Source: Paraburkholderia guartelaensis (GTDB lineage: Bacteria; Pseudomonadota; Gammaproteobacteria; Burkholderiales; Burkholderiaceae). From it: a stretch of DNA of 64,000 nt. The DNA lies in assembly GCF_004353905.1 (NCBI RefSeq), contig NZ_SMOD01000001.1, positions 434,001-498,000 on the forward strand, given 5' to 3'. The position numbers and the translations under genes were made by a program. The notes beneath the pieces were generated by a model. That model was not told the DNA's origin. It saw nothing but the letters and a program-made list of their open reading frames with translations, and did not search any database. Positions 1 to 10,402 of this stretch are shown here, one piece after another; positions within the stretch are counted from its first letter, which is position 1, and each line of letters starts with the position of its first letter.

Positions 1-87
1 CCCGGGCCGTATTCGCCGTTCACGGAAGCCTATGTCGACCAGTTCGTTGGCTGGTACGCGTCGCGTCTCAAGGCCCACGGAATCTAA
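1..87 (+). CDS. C-terminal fragment of an unidentified protein
   Basis: An open frame in phase with base 1 runs 28 codons to a TAA at 85-87. The visible tail ends in FVGWYASRLKAHGI. The upstream part lies outside the window, so no family can be assigned. The third-position G/C bias fits a real coding end. The next gene starts about 215 bp downstream, leaving room for its own promoter. Confidence 0.5.
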   Translation, partial: PGPYSPFTEAYVDQFVGWYASRLKAHGI

Positions 88-302
88 AGCGTTGAAAGGT
101 GGTGCAGCCCATTGCGGATAGTCCCCAATCCCGGGCAATCCGCAATTGTTCATGAAGCGCAGCCGGGCGCATACTCGACCGGAGTACCCGGAACAAGACC
201 GCGTTTGCTGCTGGCATATCAACCTTCTTGGGAGACGGGGTGCTGAAAGGTTTCGCCGGTGTCGAAGGCGCAACCCGGGCGGCGCCCATTCAGGACATCA
301 CC

Positions 303-1652
303 ATGTCAAAGGCTTTCTCGCATACCGTTGCTACGCCCGATGTTTCCGCGGCCTCGCTGGCGGGCAAACAGCGCAGGTTCATCGCGAAGCTCACCGGCGT
401 GATTTCCGGCGGCATGTTTATCGATGGCTTTATTCTGGGCTGCATCGGCATCGTCATGCCGGCCATCACCCAAGACCTGCAGCTTTCGCTGATGTGGCAG
501 GGGTTGATTGGGGCGTCGGCGCTAATCGGCATCTTCATTGGTGGCCCGCTGGGCGGATGGCTGGCCGACAGGGTGGGCCGCCGGCCGATGTTCACCGTGG
601 ACCTTGCCGTCTTCCTGGCGGGCTCCGCTGCGCAGTTTTTCGTGACCGAAGCGTGGCAACTCTTCGCCGTTCGCGTGTTGATGGGCGTGGCAATCGGCGC
701 GGACTACTCGATCGGCTGGCCGCTGCTTGCTGAATTTGCACCGGCGCGCATGCGTGGCAAGCTGCTCGCGATGATCGAAGTGGTCTGGTATGTAGGCTAC
801 CTCGTCTCCTACGCGGCCGGCTGGGCACTGACCGTCTCCGCTACGGCAGGCTGGCACGTCATCCTCGGACTGAGTACGGTGCCGTCCGCAATCGTCTTTC
901 TTCTGCGCCTCGGAACGCCCGAGTCCCCGCGCTGGCTCATGAGCAAGGGCCGCGTGACCGAGGCCAACGCGCTCGCCTCGCAATACATGGGGTACGAAGA
1001 GCAGCGCGATTTGCAATCGCCTGCTTCGAGGGAAAAGCTGGGTTTTCGCAGCCTCTTTTCTCCGGGCTACCTCAAAACCACGATCTTCGTGTCCGTGTTC
1101 TGGGTGTGCAACGTGACGCCGTACTTTGCGATTGGTGCATTCGCGCCGATCGTACTGGAGAAGCTGGGGCTCAAGGAGGGATTGACCGGCGGTCTGGTGC
1201 TCAACGCGTTCGCCGTACTGGGGACGATCGTCGCCGTGGCGTTTATCGAGCGAGTGGGCCGGCGCAAGCTGGCGATTCCGCCGTTCTTTATTTCCACTGT
1301 CGCGTTGACGAGTGTCGCCGTGTTTGCGCACGTTTCATCTGCGATCATCCTCGTCTCGTTCTTCACCTTCTCGTTGTTCAACGCCGTTTCCACGACGCTA
1401 ACAGGCGTCTATCCCGGCGAGGTGTTTCCTACCGAAATCCGTGGCGTAGGCGTGGGGTTCGCAACCGCCGTTTCCCGCGTGGGCGCCGCGATGGGGACCT
1501 TTCTGTTGCCGGTGGCGATTGGGTCGCTTGGAATCGGCGCAGCGCTGCTCATCGCCGCGGCGATCAGCCTTGTCGGCGGGATCGTTTCTTTTGTTCTCGC
1601 GCCGGAGACCAAGGGCAAATTGCTCAGTGAGGCCTCGGCGCCTCGCGTATAA
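303..1652 (+). CDS. MFS transporter, sugar-porter-like metabolite:H+ symporter
   Basis: A 449-residue, 12-helix major facilitator of the inner membrane. The loop between helices 2 and 3 carries the MFS motif GGWLADRVGRRP, and the central loop carries PESPRWL, typical of sugar-porter and related metabolite:H+ symporters. A second GRRK loop (ERVGRRKLAIP) marks the start of the second half. The frame opens further upstream at a TTG (228), but ATG 303 has AGGA about 8 bp ahead and the extra 25 residues look non-native, so 303 is preferred. The substrate cannot be read from sequence. The gene stands alone and converges on the formaldehyde operon, sharing a hairpin terminator. Confidence 0.88.
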   Translation: MSKAFSHTVATPDVSAASLAGKQRRFIAKLTGVISGGMFIDGFILGCIGIVMPAITQDLQLSLMWQGLIGASALIGIFIGGPLGGWLADRVGRRPMFTVDLAVFLAGSAAQFFVTEAWQLFAVRVLMGVAIGADYSIGWPLLAEFAPARMRGKLLAMIEVVWYVGYLVSYAAGWALTVSATAGWHVILGLSTVPSAIVFLLRLGTPESPRWLMSKGRVTEANALASQYMGYEEQRDLQSPASREKLGFRSLFSPGYLKTTIFVSVFWVCNVTPYFAIGAFAPIVLEKLGLKEGLTGGLVLNAFAVLGTIVAVAFIERVGRRKLAIPPFFISTVALTSVAVFAHVSSAIILVSFFTFSLFNAVSTTLTGVYPGEVFPTEIRGVGVGFATAVSRVGAAMGTFLLPVAIGSLGIGAALLIAAAISLVGGIVSFVLAPETKGKLLSEASAPRV

Positions 1653-1667
1653 ACGACTTTAGAAAAC

Positions 1668-1699
1668 GCGCCCGGCCGCTGAAACAAGCGGCCGGGCGC
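1668..1699. terminator. Bidirectional hairpin between MFS gene and fghA
   Basis: A perfect 13-bp inverted repeat: arm 1668-1680 (GCGCCCGGCCGCT) pairs with 1687-1699 around a 6-base loop. It lies between two convergent genes. Read on the minus strand the stem is followed by GTTTTCT, a short U-tract suiting termination of the fghA operon. On the plus strand no U-tract follows. Confidence 0.8.
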
Positions 1700-1709
1700 C
1701 GGGCGCGCT

Positions 1710-2540
1710 TCAAGCCAATGCTTTGGCGTGAAAGGCCATATGCTCGCCGATGAAGCTGGCGATGAAGTAATAGCTGTGGTCGTAGCCTTCGCGAATCTTG
1801 AGCGCCAACGGTTGCCCCGCCTTTTCGCAGGCCGCCTGCAGCAGTTCAGGCCGTAGCTGCGTATTCAGGAAGTCGTCGCCGCCGCCTTGTTCGACGAGTA
1901 GCGGCAAGCGTTCGCTCGCGTGGCCGACCAGCTCCACGGCGTCATACTGCTTCCACGCCGCGCGGTCATCGCCGAGGTAGGCGGTGAGCGCCTTCTCGCC
2001 CCACGGCACCTGGCTTGGCGCGACGATCGGCGAGAACGCGGATACGCTGCGATAACGGCCTGGATTGCGCAGCGCAACCACCAGCGCGCCGTGCCCGCCC
2101 ATCGAATGTCCGCTGATCGAGCGCGCCTCGCTCGCTGCGAACCCGGCTTCGACGACTGCGGGCAATTCGGAGACCACGTAGTCGTACATGCGGAAATGCT
2201 TCGCCCACGGTTCCTGCGTGGCGTTCACGTAGAAGCCCGCGCCCTGGCCGAGATCGTAGTCGGGCGAATCGGGCACATCGCCGCCACGCGGACTGGTGTC
2301 CGGCGCGACGACGATGATGCCGTGTTCCGCCGCGTAGCGTTGCACGCCCGCCTTGGTGATGAAATTCTGCTCGGTGCAGGTCAGACCCGAAAGCCAGTAC
2401 AACACGGGGCATTTCTGCCCGCGCAGCGCGGCCTCGGGCAAGTAGATGCCGAACTTCATTTCGCCGCCAACGGCGGAAGAGGCGTGCTTCCAGACCTCCT
2501 GGCTTCCGCCGTGGCTGACGTGTCGTTCAATGCGCTCCAT
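1710..2540 (-). CDS. fghA: S-formylglutathione hydrolase
   Basis: A 276-residue cytoplasmic serine hydrolase of the esterase D/FrmB family that splits S-formylglutathione into formate and glutathione, the last step of glutathione-dependent formaldehyde oxidation. The nucleophile elbow GHSMGGHGA places the catalytic Ser at about residue 146. The conserved WLSGLTCTEQNF block near the N-terminus and YDHSYYFI near the C-terminus, holding the catalytic His, are both present. Length matches the family (about 280). It is the last gene of the frmR-frmA-gfa-fghA operon and ends at a strong hairpin. Confidence 0.96.
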   Translation of the reverse strand: MERIERHVSHGGSQEVWKHASSAVGGEMKFGIYLPEAALRGQKCPVLYWLSGLTCTEQNFITKAGVQRYAAEHGIIVVAPDTSPRGGDVPDSPDYDLGQGAGFYVNATQEPWAKHFRMYDYVVSELPAVVEAGFAASEARSISGHSMGGHGALVVALRNPGRYRSVSAFSPIVAPSQVPWGEKALTAYLGDDRAAWKQYDAVELVGHASERLPLLVEQGGGDDFLNTQLRPELLQAACEKAGQPLALKIREGYDHSYYFIASFIGEHMAFHAKALA

Positions 2541-2547
2541 AAGCGTT

Positions 2548-3123
2548 TCAGGCCTCCCGGTAAGTGCCTTTGGCCTTGGCGGCCTGGGTGGAGAGAAGGT
2601 CCATGAGCGCGGGGCTCAGGCAGTCGTACGGCTCGAGGCCCTTGTCGCGCAGCGTCTGGCGCACGTCGGCCATGGCCGAAGGCGGCGTGCCGCTCTCGAT
2701 GATCGAGGAGACGAAGGCCGCGAAACCGGGGCCGTCCCAGCCCGTATCTTTCGATAGCTCCGTGTGGATGAAGTCGAGACCGTAGAATGCGTGATCCTTC
2801 TTCTCGATGCGGCCATACAGGTGCGTACCGCAGGCCGTACAGGCGTGACGCAGGATCGTGGCTTTGTCGTCCACGACCTTCAGCTTTTCACCGTGCGCCG
2901 TGACTGTCACCTTGTCGCGCGGCACGACGCCCACGACGGAGAACAGCGCCCCTGCGGGCTTCCAGCACTGCGTGCAGCCGCAGGCGTGGTTGAACAGGAC
3001 CTGCGAGTCGATGCGGACTTCGACCGGATCTTGTGCGCACTGGCAGCGCAGCGTGCCGCCCGCGAAGTTCTCGGCGCCTTTCTGGATGCCGCGGTCAACC
3101 GTGGGGTGAATGGCTGAGGCCAT
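2548..3123 (-). CDS. gfa: Glutathione-dependent formaldehyde-activating enzyme (S-hydroxymethylglutathione synthase)
   Basis: A 191-residue Gfa-family zinc protein proposed to speed condensation of formaldehyde with glutathione to S-hydroxymethylglutathione. The expected zinc-ligand cysteines are visible as CQC (27/29), CGCTQC (48/50/53) and CTAC (95/98). It lies 7 bp upstream of fghA and 33 bp downstream of frmA, so the three enzymes of the route are encoded together. The family's true activity has been debated, since the adduct also forms without catalysis and a glutathione-carrier role has been suggested. Confidence 0.94.
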   Translation of the reverse strand: MASAIHPTVDRGIQKGAENFAGGTLRCQCAQDPVEVRIDSQVLFNHACGCTQCWKPAGALFSVVGVVPRDKVTVTAHGEKLKVVDDKATILRHACTACGTHLYGRIEKKDHAFYGLDFIHTELSKDTGWDGPGFAAFVSSIIESGTPPSAMADVRQTLRDKGLEPYDCLSPALMDLLSTQAAKAKGTYREA

Positions 3124-3156
3124 GGTCTCTCTCCTTCGATTTGTGTCAGTTCAGTG

Positions 3157-4595
<1,439 letters not shown>

Positions 4596-4612
4596 GACGG
4601 CATCGATTGAGG

Positions 4613-4652
4613 ATACTGTGGGGCAGTATAGGCGAATACTGGCAGGGAGTAT
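4613..4652. promoter_or_regulatory. Tandem inverted repeats, candidate FrmR operators
   Basis: Two palindromes lie 18-57 bp upstream of frmR. The first is ATACTG-TGGGG-CAGTAT (4613-4629), the second ATACT-GGCAGGG-AGTAT (4636-4652). Both have the form of AT-rich arms around a G-rich spacer, which is the kind of site bound by FrmR/RcnR tetramers. Their centres are 23 bp apart, about two helical turns. The minus-strand TATACT inside could be the operon -10 box. Assignment to FrmR is inferred from position. Confidence 0.75.
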
Positions 4653-4762
4653 ACGTTTGCATTGATGTCGCCGACGTGATGCCTGGTGAATATCGGGGCT
4701 GTTCCCTCAGGACATGCGGCGCATAATGAACCCATGTTGGTCCCTGGCCGCGACGAGGTTGT

Positions 4763-7700
4763 ATGCGCTGCACAAACTGCGGATTCGAGAATCTCAACCA
4801 GGCCAGATTCTGCGAAGCATGCGGGACCATGCTCACGCGCACGTGTCCCCGGTGCGGGCACGAGGCCGCCGCAGCCGCCCGATTCTGCAACGAGTGCGGG
4901 GCGCAACTCAGTGGGGCGCCGGAGTCTGCGCAATCCGCTGCGGAACCACCGCCTGCGCCAATTCATTACACGCCCCATCACCTGGCTGAGCGTATCCGTG
5001 CCGAGCACGTGGCCATGGAGGCAAGAGGCGAGACCGCGGGCGAGCGCAAGACCGTCACAGCGCTGTTTGCCGACATGGCCGGCTCCACGGCCCTGATTCA
5101 CGGCCTCGATCCGGAAGAGGCCCACCATCTGATCGAACCCGTCGTCGCATTGATGATGGAAGCCGTCCACTATTACGAGGGCTACGTCGCCAAATCGCTG
5201 GGTGACGGCATCCTCGCGCTGTTTGGCGCGCCGATCGCCCACGAAGACCATCCGCAACGCGCGCTGTTCGCGGCGTTGCGGATGCAGCAGGCCATGCGCT
5301 GGCATGGCGACCGCATTCGGCTGGAAAAAGGCATTCCGCTGCAGATTCGTGTGGGTGTGCACACCGGCGAGGTCGTCGTACGCTCGATCCGCACCGACGA
5401 TTTGCACACCGATTACGACCCGGTTGGCCACACGATCCACATTGCGTCGCGCATGGAGGGCATCGCCACGCCCACGTCGATCCTGGTGAGCGAATCGACT
5501 CACAAACTCGCCGAAGGCTATTTCGAGTTCAAGGCGCTGGGGGCAGCCCAGGTCAAGGGCCTTCCCGAGCCGCTTCCCGTCTACGAGGTGCTGGGTCCGG
5601 GCGCACTGCGAACACGACTGCAACTGGCTGCACATCGCGGCCTCGCGCGCTTCGTCGGACGCGAGGCGGAAATGGCGCACCTGAACCAGGCGCTGGAAAC
5701 GGTGCGGGCGGGGCGAGGGCAGGTTGTCGGCGTGGTCGGTGAAGCCGGTGTCGGGAAGTCACGGCTCTTTCACGAATTCAAGGAGCGTTCCCGGCGAGGG
5801 TGTCTGGTGCTGGAAACGTTTTCAGTCTCGCACGGCAAGGCGTTCGCCAATCTGCCGCTGATCGAACTCTTGAAGAGCTATTTTCAGATCACCGCACGCG
5901 ACGATGAGCGGCGTTGCCGCGAGAAAGTCGTCGGCAAGGTCTTGACGCTCGAGCGCAGTTTCGAGGACCTCGTGCCTTACCTGCTGTATCTGCTCGGCAT
6001 GGGAGAATCGGCTTCGGCGCTGCCGGACATGGACCCGAAGATTCGCCGCGATCGGACGTTCGACGCCATCACGCAACTTCTCACGCGTGAGAGCCAAAGC
6101 CAGCCTGTCGAGCTGCTGTTCGAAGACCTGCAATGGCTGGACCGCGAGACCGAGGCGTTCCTCGTCTATCTTGTCGAGCGCGTGCCGGACACGCGTATCC
6201 TGCTGCTCGTGAACTTCCGGCCGGAGTATCGGCCGGCATGGGAATGCAGCCAGCTTCGGCTCGAAGCGCTCGGGCCGGGCGAAGCCCAGGGACTCCTGAC
6301 GGTCCTGCTCGGCGACGACGCCTCGCTCCTGCCCCTCAAGCAACGCATCCTCGAAAAGACGGAAGGCAATCCGTTCTTCATGGAGGAGGTGGTGCAGACG
6401 CTCGCGGAGGAGGGCTCGCTGCTCGGCGAGCCGGGGCGCTACCGGATCGAGCGGACACCGGCCGCGCTGCACATTCCGACGACGGTGCAGGGCGTGCTCG
6501 CCGCGCGTATCGACCGGCTTCCGCTCGCGCAGAAGGAACTGCTGCAAACGCTCGCCGTGATCGGCAAGGAGTTTCCGTTCAGCCTGATGCAGCGTATTTG
6601 CAGCGGACAGCTCGCGCGCACCGACGACGACCTGCGCGGGCTGCTCGCGCACCTCGAAGCCGCGGAGTTCATTTACGAGCGGCCGGCTTACCCGGAGGTC
6701 GAGTACTCGTTCAAGCACGCGCTGACGCAGGAAGTGGCGGGCCATTCGCTGCTCACGGAACGTCGCAGCGCGTTGCACGAGCGCACCGCGAAGGCGATCG
6801 AAGCGCTGTTTCCCACGCGTATCGCGGACTACTGCAGCGAACTGGCGCATCACTACAGTCTGAGCGGCAATATTCCGAAGGCGGTGGAATATCTGCACCG
6901 CGCGGGGCAGCAGGCGCTCAGGCACGCCGCCGATCCCGACGCGATGCATCACCTCGGCGCCGCCCTGGGGCTGCTCGAGCGATTGCCCGATACGCCCGCG
7001 CGCGCCTCCCGCGAGCTGACGTTGCTGCTGGCGTTGGGGCCGGCCTTGATGAACGTGCGCGGCTATGGCGCGCCCGAGGTCGCTGCGACCTACACGCGCG
7101 CACGGCAATTGGGCGAGCAGCTCGGCGAGACACCACAGCTATTTGCGGCGCTGCTCGGGTTGAGAATCCATAACATGACGCGCGCGAATTACGCGGTGGC
7201 GTGCGAACTGGGCGAGCGCATGCTGCGCATGGCGGAGCACGCAAAGGATCTCGACTGGCTGCTGGAGGCCCACGGCGCACTCGGCGCGTGCCTCTTCCTG
7301 CAGGGGGAACTGGACGCGGCTGCCGCGCACCTGGAGCAGGCGCTCGCGCTCTACGATCCCGAGCGCCATCAGGCCCATGTGTTCGCGCATGGCGTGGATC
7401 CCGGAAGCCGCGCGTTGAATTTTCTGGCCTTGATCCGCTGGCTTCAAGGCTATCCCGATCAGGCGCATGCGCGCAGCATGGAGGCGCTTGCGCTCGCGCG
7501 CAAGCTCGCCTACGGGCCGACGCTCGCATTTACGCTCGCTTATGTGGCCGAACTGCATCAGATGCGGCGCGAGGCGCCGCTGGTGCGGGAGCGCGCCGAA
7601 GCGACGCTCTCGGTCGCGAACGAACACGGCTTGCCGTACTGGTTCGCCTGGGGAAGCATTTTGTCGGGCTGGGCGCGCATCGAACCGGGCAGCTTGCAGG

Positions 7701-8170
7701 AAGGCATCGCCCAGTTGCGCAAAGGCTTGCACGCCGAACAGTCCGCTGGCGGCGAGGAACACCGCTCGTACTTTCTGGGCTTGCTGGCCGACTGCCAGGG
7801 CAGAGCCGGCGACATGGAAGGTGGCCTGCGCACGCTGGAGCAAGCCATGGCGATCGTGAACGCAACCGGCGAGCGTTTCTACGAGGCCGAATTGCATCGG
7901 CTCAAGGGGACCTTGCTGCAAGGCGCGTCGAGTGAAGAGGCGCAGGCGTGCTTTGTCAAAGCGATGGCTGTGGCTCGCGCGCAAGGCGCCGGGTCGCTGG
8001 CGTTACGCGCGGCTTCGAGTCTGGCGCGCCTGTGGCAGCGTGCAGGTCGATCGGACGAGGCGAGACAGGTGCTGTCCGAAGTGCTCGACACGTTCACAGA
8101 GGGTTTCGACACCGCCGACCTGCGAGAAGCCAGGACATTGCTGGACGCGCTCGAATCGAGCGATGCGTGA
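4763..8170 (+). CDS. Zinc-ribbon / class III nucleotidyl cyclase / AAA ATPase / TPR signalling protein
   Basis: An 1135-residue multidomain protein. Two zinc ribbons open it (Cys3/6/17/20 and Cys28/31/42/45). A class III cyclase domain follows at roughly residues 90-285: first metal Asp in FADMAGST, AKSLGDG supplying a Lys and the second metal Asp, and DPVGHTIHIASR, where His replaces the usual Asn. A STAND/AAA-type ATPase follows, with Walker A GEAGVGKS near 325 and Walker B LLFEDLQWLD near 455. The last 450 residues look like helical TPR repeats. GAGG lies just ahead of ATG. It probably makes cAMP under control of a regulated ATPase switch; ligand and output are unknown. Confidence 0.88.
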   Translation: MRCTNCGFENLNQARFCEACGTMLTRTCPRCGHEAAAAARFCNECGAQLSGAPESAQSAAEPPPAPIHYTPHHLAERIRAEHVAMEARGETAGERKTVTALFADMAGSTALIHGLDPEEAHHLIEPVVALMMEAVHYYEGYVAKSLGDGILALFGAPIAHEDHPQRALFAALRMQQAMRWHGDRIRLEKGIPLQIRVGVHTGEVVVRSIRTDDLHTDYDPVGHTIHIASRMEGIATPTSILVSESTHKLAEGYFEFKALGAAQVKGLPEPLPVYEVLGPGALRTRLQLAAHRGLARFVGREAEMAHLNQALETVRAGRGQVVGVVGEAGVGKSRLFHEFKERSRRGCLVLETFSVSHGKAFANLPLIELLKSYFQITARDDERRCREKVVGKVLTLERSFEDLVPYLLYLLGMGESASALPDMDPKIRRDRTFDAITQLLTRESQSQPVELLFEDLQWLDRETEAFLVYLVERVPDTRILLLVNFRPEYRPAWECSQLRLEALGPGEAQGLLTVLLGDDASLLPLKQRILEKTEGNPFFMEEVVQTLAEEGSLLGEPGRYRIERTPAALHIPTTVQGVLAARIDRLPLAQKELLQTLAVIGKEFPFSLMQRICSGQLARTDDDLRGLLAHLEAAEFIYERPAYPEVEYSFKHALTQEVAGHSLLTERRSALHERTAKAIEALFPTRIADYCSELAHHYSLSGNIPKAVEYLHRAGQQALRHAADPDAMHHLGAALGLLERLPDTPARASRELTLLLALGPALMNVRGYGAPEVAATYTRARQLGEQLGETPQLFAALLGLRIHNMTRANYAVACELGERMLRMAEHAKDLDWLLEAHGALGACLFLQGELDAAAAHLEQALALYDPERHQAHVFAHGVDPGSRALNFLALIRWLQGYPDQAHARSMEALALARKLAYGPTLAFTLAYVAELHQMRREAPLVRERAEATLSVANEHGLPYWFAWGSILSGWARIEPGSLQEGIAQLRKGLHAEQSAGGEEHRSYFLGLLADCQGRAGDMEGGLRTLEQAMAIVNATGERFYEAELHRLKGTLLQGASSEEAQACFVKAMAVARAQGAGSLALRAASSLARLWQRAGRSDEARQVLSEVLDTFTEGFDTADLREARTLLDALESSDA

Positions 8171-8218
8171 GCGGTCGATGACGTGCATGGATGAGCGTAC
8201 CGCCCGAGGAGGCGACCC

Positions 8219-9280
8219 ATGGCGACGAAGCGAACAAGAAGCCAGAAAAGCGATCACGATTCCGCGGCGCCCAGGCCGATCGCGCTCGCCTTGCAGGGCG
8301 GCGGGATGCACGGCGCGTTCACATGGGGCGTGCTCGACCGCCTGCTCGAAGACAAAAGGCTCGCGATCGAAGGCGTGAGCGCAACGAGTGCCGGCGCGAT
8401 GAATGGTGCGGTGCTCGCGTACGGACTGTTGCAGGGAGGCGTGGGCGGAGCGCGCCAGGCGCTGCACGACTTCTGGGAAGCGGTGGCCGAGTCGGCCGAG
8501 CGCCACAATCCGCTGCGCTGGGTGCCGTGGCTCAAGGGCTCGCACAGCTTCGGGCTCGATCATTCGCCGCTCTACGCGGTGGCCGACATCATGCTGCGCG
8601 TGTTCTCGCCCTATCAGTTCAATCCGGGCAACGTGAACCCGCTGCGCCAGGTGCTCGAAAACCAGGTCGACTTTGCCGCGCTGCGCAAGGCGTGCCCCAT
8701 TCTGCTGTACCTGTGCGCGACCAACGTGGAGACGGGCAAGATTCGCCTCTTCAGCGGTGAGGACATCTGCGCGGACGCCGTGCTCGCCTCCGCATGTGTG
8801 CCGACGCTGTTCCATGCCGTCACGATCGCAGGCGAGCACTACTGGGACGGCGGTTATATGGGCAACCCGGCCATTTATCCGCTGATCTATCACTGCCAGA
8901 CGCGCGATGTGGTGATCGTCCACATCAATCCGCTCGTGCGTCCCGGCGTGCCGGTCACGGCCGCCGACATTCTGAATCGCATCAGCGAGATCAGTTTCAA
9001 TTCGTCGCTTATGCGCGAAATGCGCGCGATTGCATTCGTCACCGAGTTGATCCAGCAAGGCAAGCTCGCTCGCGACGAGATGAAGGAAATGCTGATTCAT
9101 TCGATCCGCTCCGACGCCGCGATGTGCGCGCTCAGCGTATCGAGCAAGTACAACGCGGATTGGGATTTCTTGTGCGAACTGCGCGACAACGGCCGCAAGG
9201 AAGCGGATGCCTGGCTCGCGCAGCACTACGCGGATATCGGTCAGCGCTCGAGCATCGACATCCGCGAGGAATTTCTCTGA
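8219..9280 (+). CDS. Patatin-like phospholipase family protein
   Basis: A 353-residue patatin-fold lipid acyl hydrolase. The oxyanion-hole loop LQGGGMHGAF is near residue 22, the nucleophile Ser lies in SATSAGAMNG near residue 60, and the dyad Asp lies in DGGYMGNP. The nucleophile elbow reads A-T-S-A-G rather than the usual G-x-S-x-G, so the first Gly is Ala. The C-terminal third resembles the DUF3734 extension of bacterial patatins. No signal peptide is evident, suggesting a cytoplasmic or peripheral membrane location. A GAGGAGG sequence precedes ATG. It lies 48 bp after the cyclase gene and 28 bp before the HD-domain gene. Confidence 0.88.
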   Translation: MATKRTRSQKSDHDSAAPRPIALALQGGGMHGAFTWGVLDRLLEDKRLAIEGVSATSAGAMNGAVLAYGLLQGGVGGARQALHDFWEAVAESAERHNPLRWVPWLKGSHSFGLDHSPLYAVADIMLRVFSPYQFNPGNVNPLRQVLENQVDFAALRKACPILLYLCATNVETGKIRLFSGEDICADAVLASACVPTLFHAVTIAGEHYWDGGYMGNPAIYPLIYHCQTRDVVIVHINPLVRPGVPVTAADILNRISEISFNSSLMREMRAIAFVTELIQQGKLARDEMKEMLIHSIRSDAAMCALSVSSKYNADWDFLCELRDNGRKEADAWLAQHYADIGQRSSIDIREEFL

Positions 9281-9308
9281 GCATCGCGCAGTGCGCAAAG
9301 GAGCAGGC

Positions 9309-9932
9309 GTGAACCGCACGCAGGCACGCTTCGTCGAGTTATGGTCGCGCAGCGGGGGCGCGCGCGCCGAGGCCGTCTTTGCCGATCTCGCGCGGCATTA
9401 TGGCGAACCGGGGCGGCACTACCACACGCTGCGTCACGTGCGCCGCTGCCTGCGCGATTTCGATCGGGCGCGCGAGGCCATTGCGGATGGCGATCTCGTG
9501 GAACTTGCGTTGTGGTGCCACGACGTGATCTACGTTCCGGGTGCTCAGGACAATGAACAGCGCAGCGCGGAGTGGCTGCGGCGCTGCGCAGACGATCGCA
9601 TCGCGGCTTGCGAGCGCATTTGCGAAGCGATTCTCGCGACCCGGCATAACCGCGCGCCAGACGAGCTGGATGCGCGCTTCGCATGCGACATCGATCTCGC
9701 GTCACTGGGCGCACCGCGCCGCCAGTTTCAGGACAACGGCATGCGCCTGAGAGCCGAACGCCCGGACCTCGACGACCATGCGTACGCCTTGCAGGAGCGG
9801 CGGATGCTGGAAGTCCTGCTCGCGCGGCCGCGCATCTACCTGACCGATTACTTTCATTCGCATTGCGAAGCGGCGGCACGCGCCAATCTCGTCTGGCGGC
9901 TCGCTCAGCCGGTGCCGGGCGCGGCGACTTGA
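9309..9932 (+). CDS. Predicted metal-dependent HD-domain phosphohydrolase
   Basis: A 207-residue protein resembling the family of predicted HD-superfamily hydrolases with the YHTxxH motif: RHYHTLRHV near residue 40, LWCHDVIY near 70 (the HD pair) and a later DIDLASLG Asp region. The frame is open further upstream, but GTG 9309 has AAAGGAG five bases before it and makes the conserved N-terminus begin correctly. The substrate is unknown. It follows the patatin gene closely and could be co-transcribed with it. Confidence 0.82.
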   Translation: MNRTQARFVELWSRSGGARAEAVFADLARHYGEPGRHYHTLRHVRRCLRDFDRAREAIADGDLVELALWCHDVIYVPGAQDNEQRSAEWLRRCADDRIAACERICEAILATRHNRAPDELDARFACDIDLASLGAPRRQFQDNGMRLRAERPDLDDHAYALQERRMLEVLLARPRIYLTDYFHSHCEAAARANLVWRLAQPVPGAAT

Positions 9933-9947
9933 GGCCAGGCAGGCAAA

Positions 9948-9973
9948 TCAGGATTTCCTGACCCAAAAATCAG
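9948..9973. promoter_or_regulatory. Composite palindrome, site 1 of 3
   Basis: The perfect inverted repeat TCAGGA-TT-TCCTGA (9948-9961) is followed by a further TCAG half-site at 9970-9973, 22 bp from the first TCAG. The same arrangement recurs at 13549 and, in weaker form, at 16261. It lies about 145 bp upstream of the small gene at 10106. Given the NarL-type response regulator inside the same island, it is a candidate binding site for that regulator. Confidence 0.65.
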
Positions 9974-10105
9974 CAAACCCGCGCGCCAATTTACGGCTTA
10001 ATCGCATGTAGCCGTCTGATGCCCGTGCCGTTATGCCAGTCATGATGCACACGCGCGAGAGTGGCGAGTGCATACCCATCCAATGAACCTGGAACACGCG
10101 TGATC

Positions 10106-10402
10106 ATGGCGGATAGCAAAGACGTGTTGAGCGTGCTCAAGTCACAAGTGGCGGAAACGACCATCAAGATTTCGCATCTCGCGGCAAGGTCGCTCGTCAT
10201 GCAGAAGTTCATCGAACTGGCGTTGCCGAAACTCACACCGGCGCAATGCGGCGAGATCCATGGGGTGCTCAGGCAAGTGCTCGAAGACGTCATGACGGTG
10301 ATGGACGACGTCACGCTGCCCGGCGCCTATCACGCCGCGTTTCTCGACAAGACCAACGAGATGTTGCGTGCGCTCGAAAAGCGCCAGGCGGAAGGGGAAT
10401 AA
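10106..10402 (+). CDS. Small hypothetical protein of the signalling island
   Basis: A 98-residue, mostly helical acidic protein that I do not recognise. It begins MADSKDVLSVLK and ends LRALEKRQAEGE. No signal peptide, transmembrane segment or cysteine is seen. Start choice is uncertain: ATG 10106 is used, but GTG 10100 is equally possible, and ribosome-binding signals are weak for both. It converges on the histidine kinase gene with no spacer, its TAA directly abutting the kinase stop. Composite palindrome site 1 lies upstream, linking it to the response regulator's likely regulon. Confidence 0.6.
   Translation: MADSKDVLSVLKSQVAETTIKISHLAARSLVMQKFIELALPKLTPAQCGEIHGVLRQVLEDVMTVMDDVTLPGAYHAAFLDKTNEMLRALEKRQAEGE

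Noticed and set aside
4763..9932. Calling the cyclase-patatin-HD cluster a CBASS defence island
   Set aside because: The cyclase is class III within a STAND-like regulator, not a CD-NTase, and there are no Cap accessory genes. It is kept only as a low-level hypothesis.
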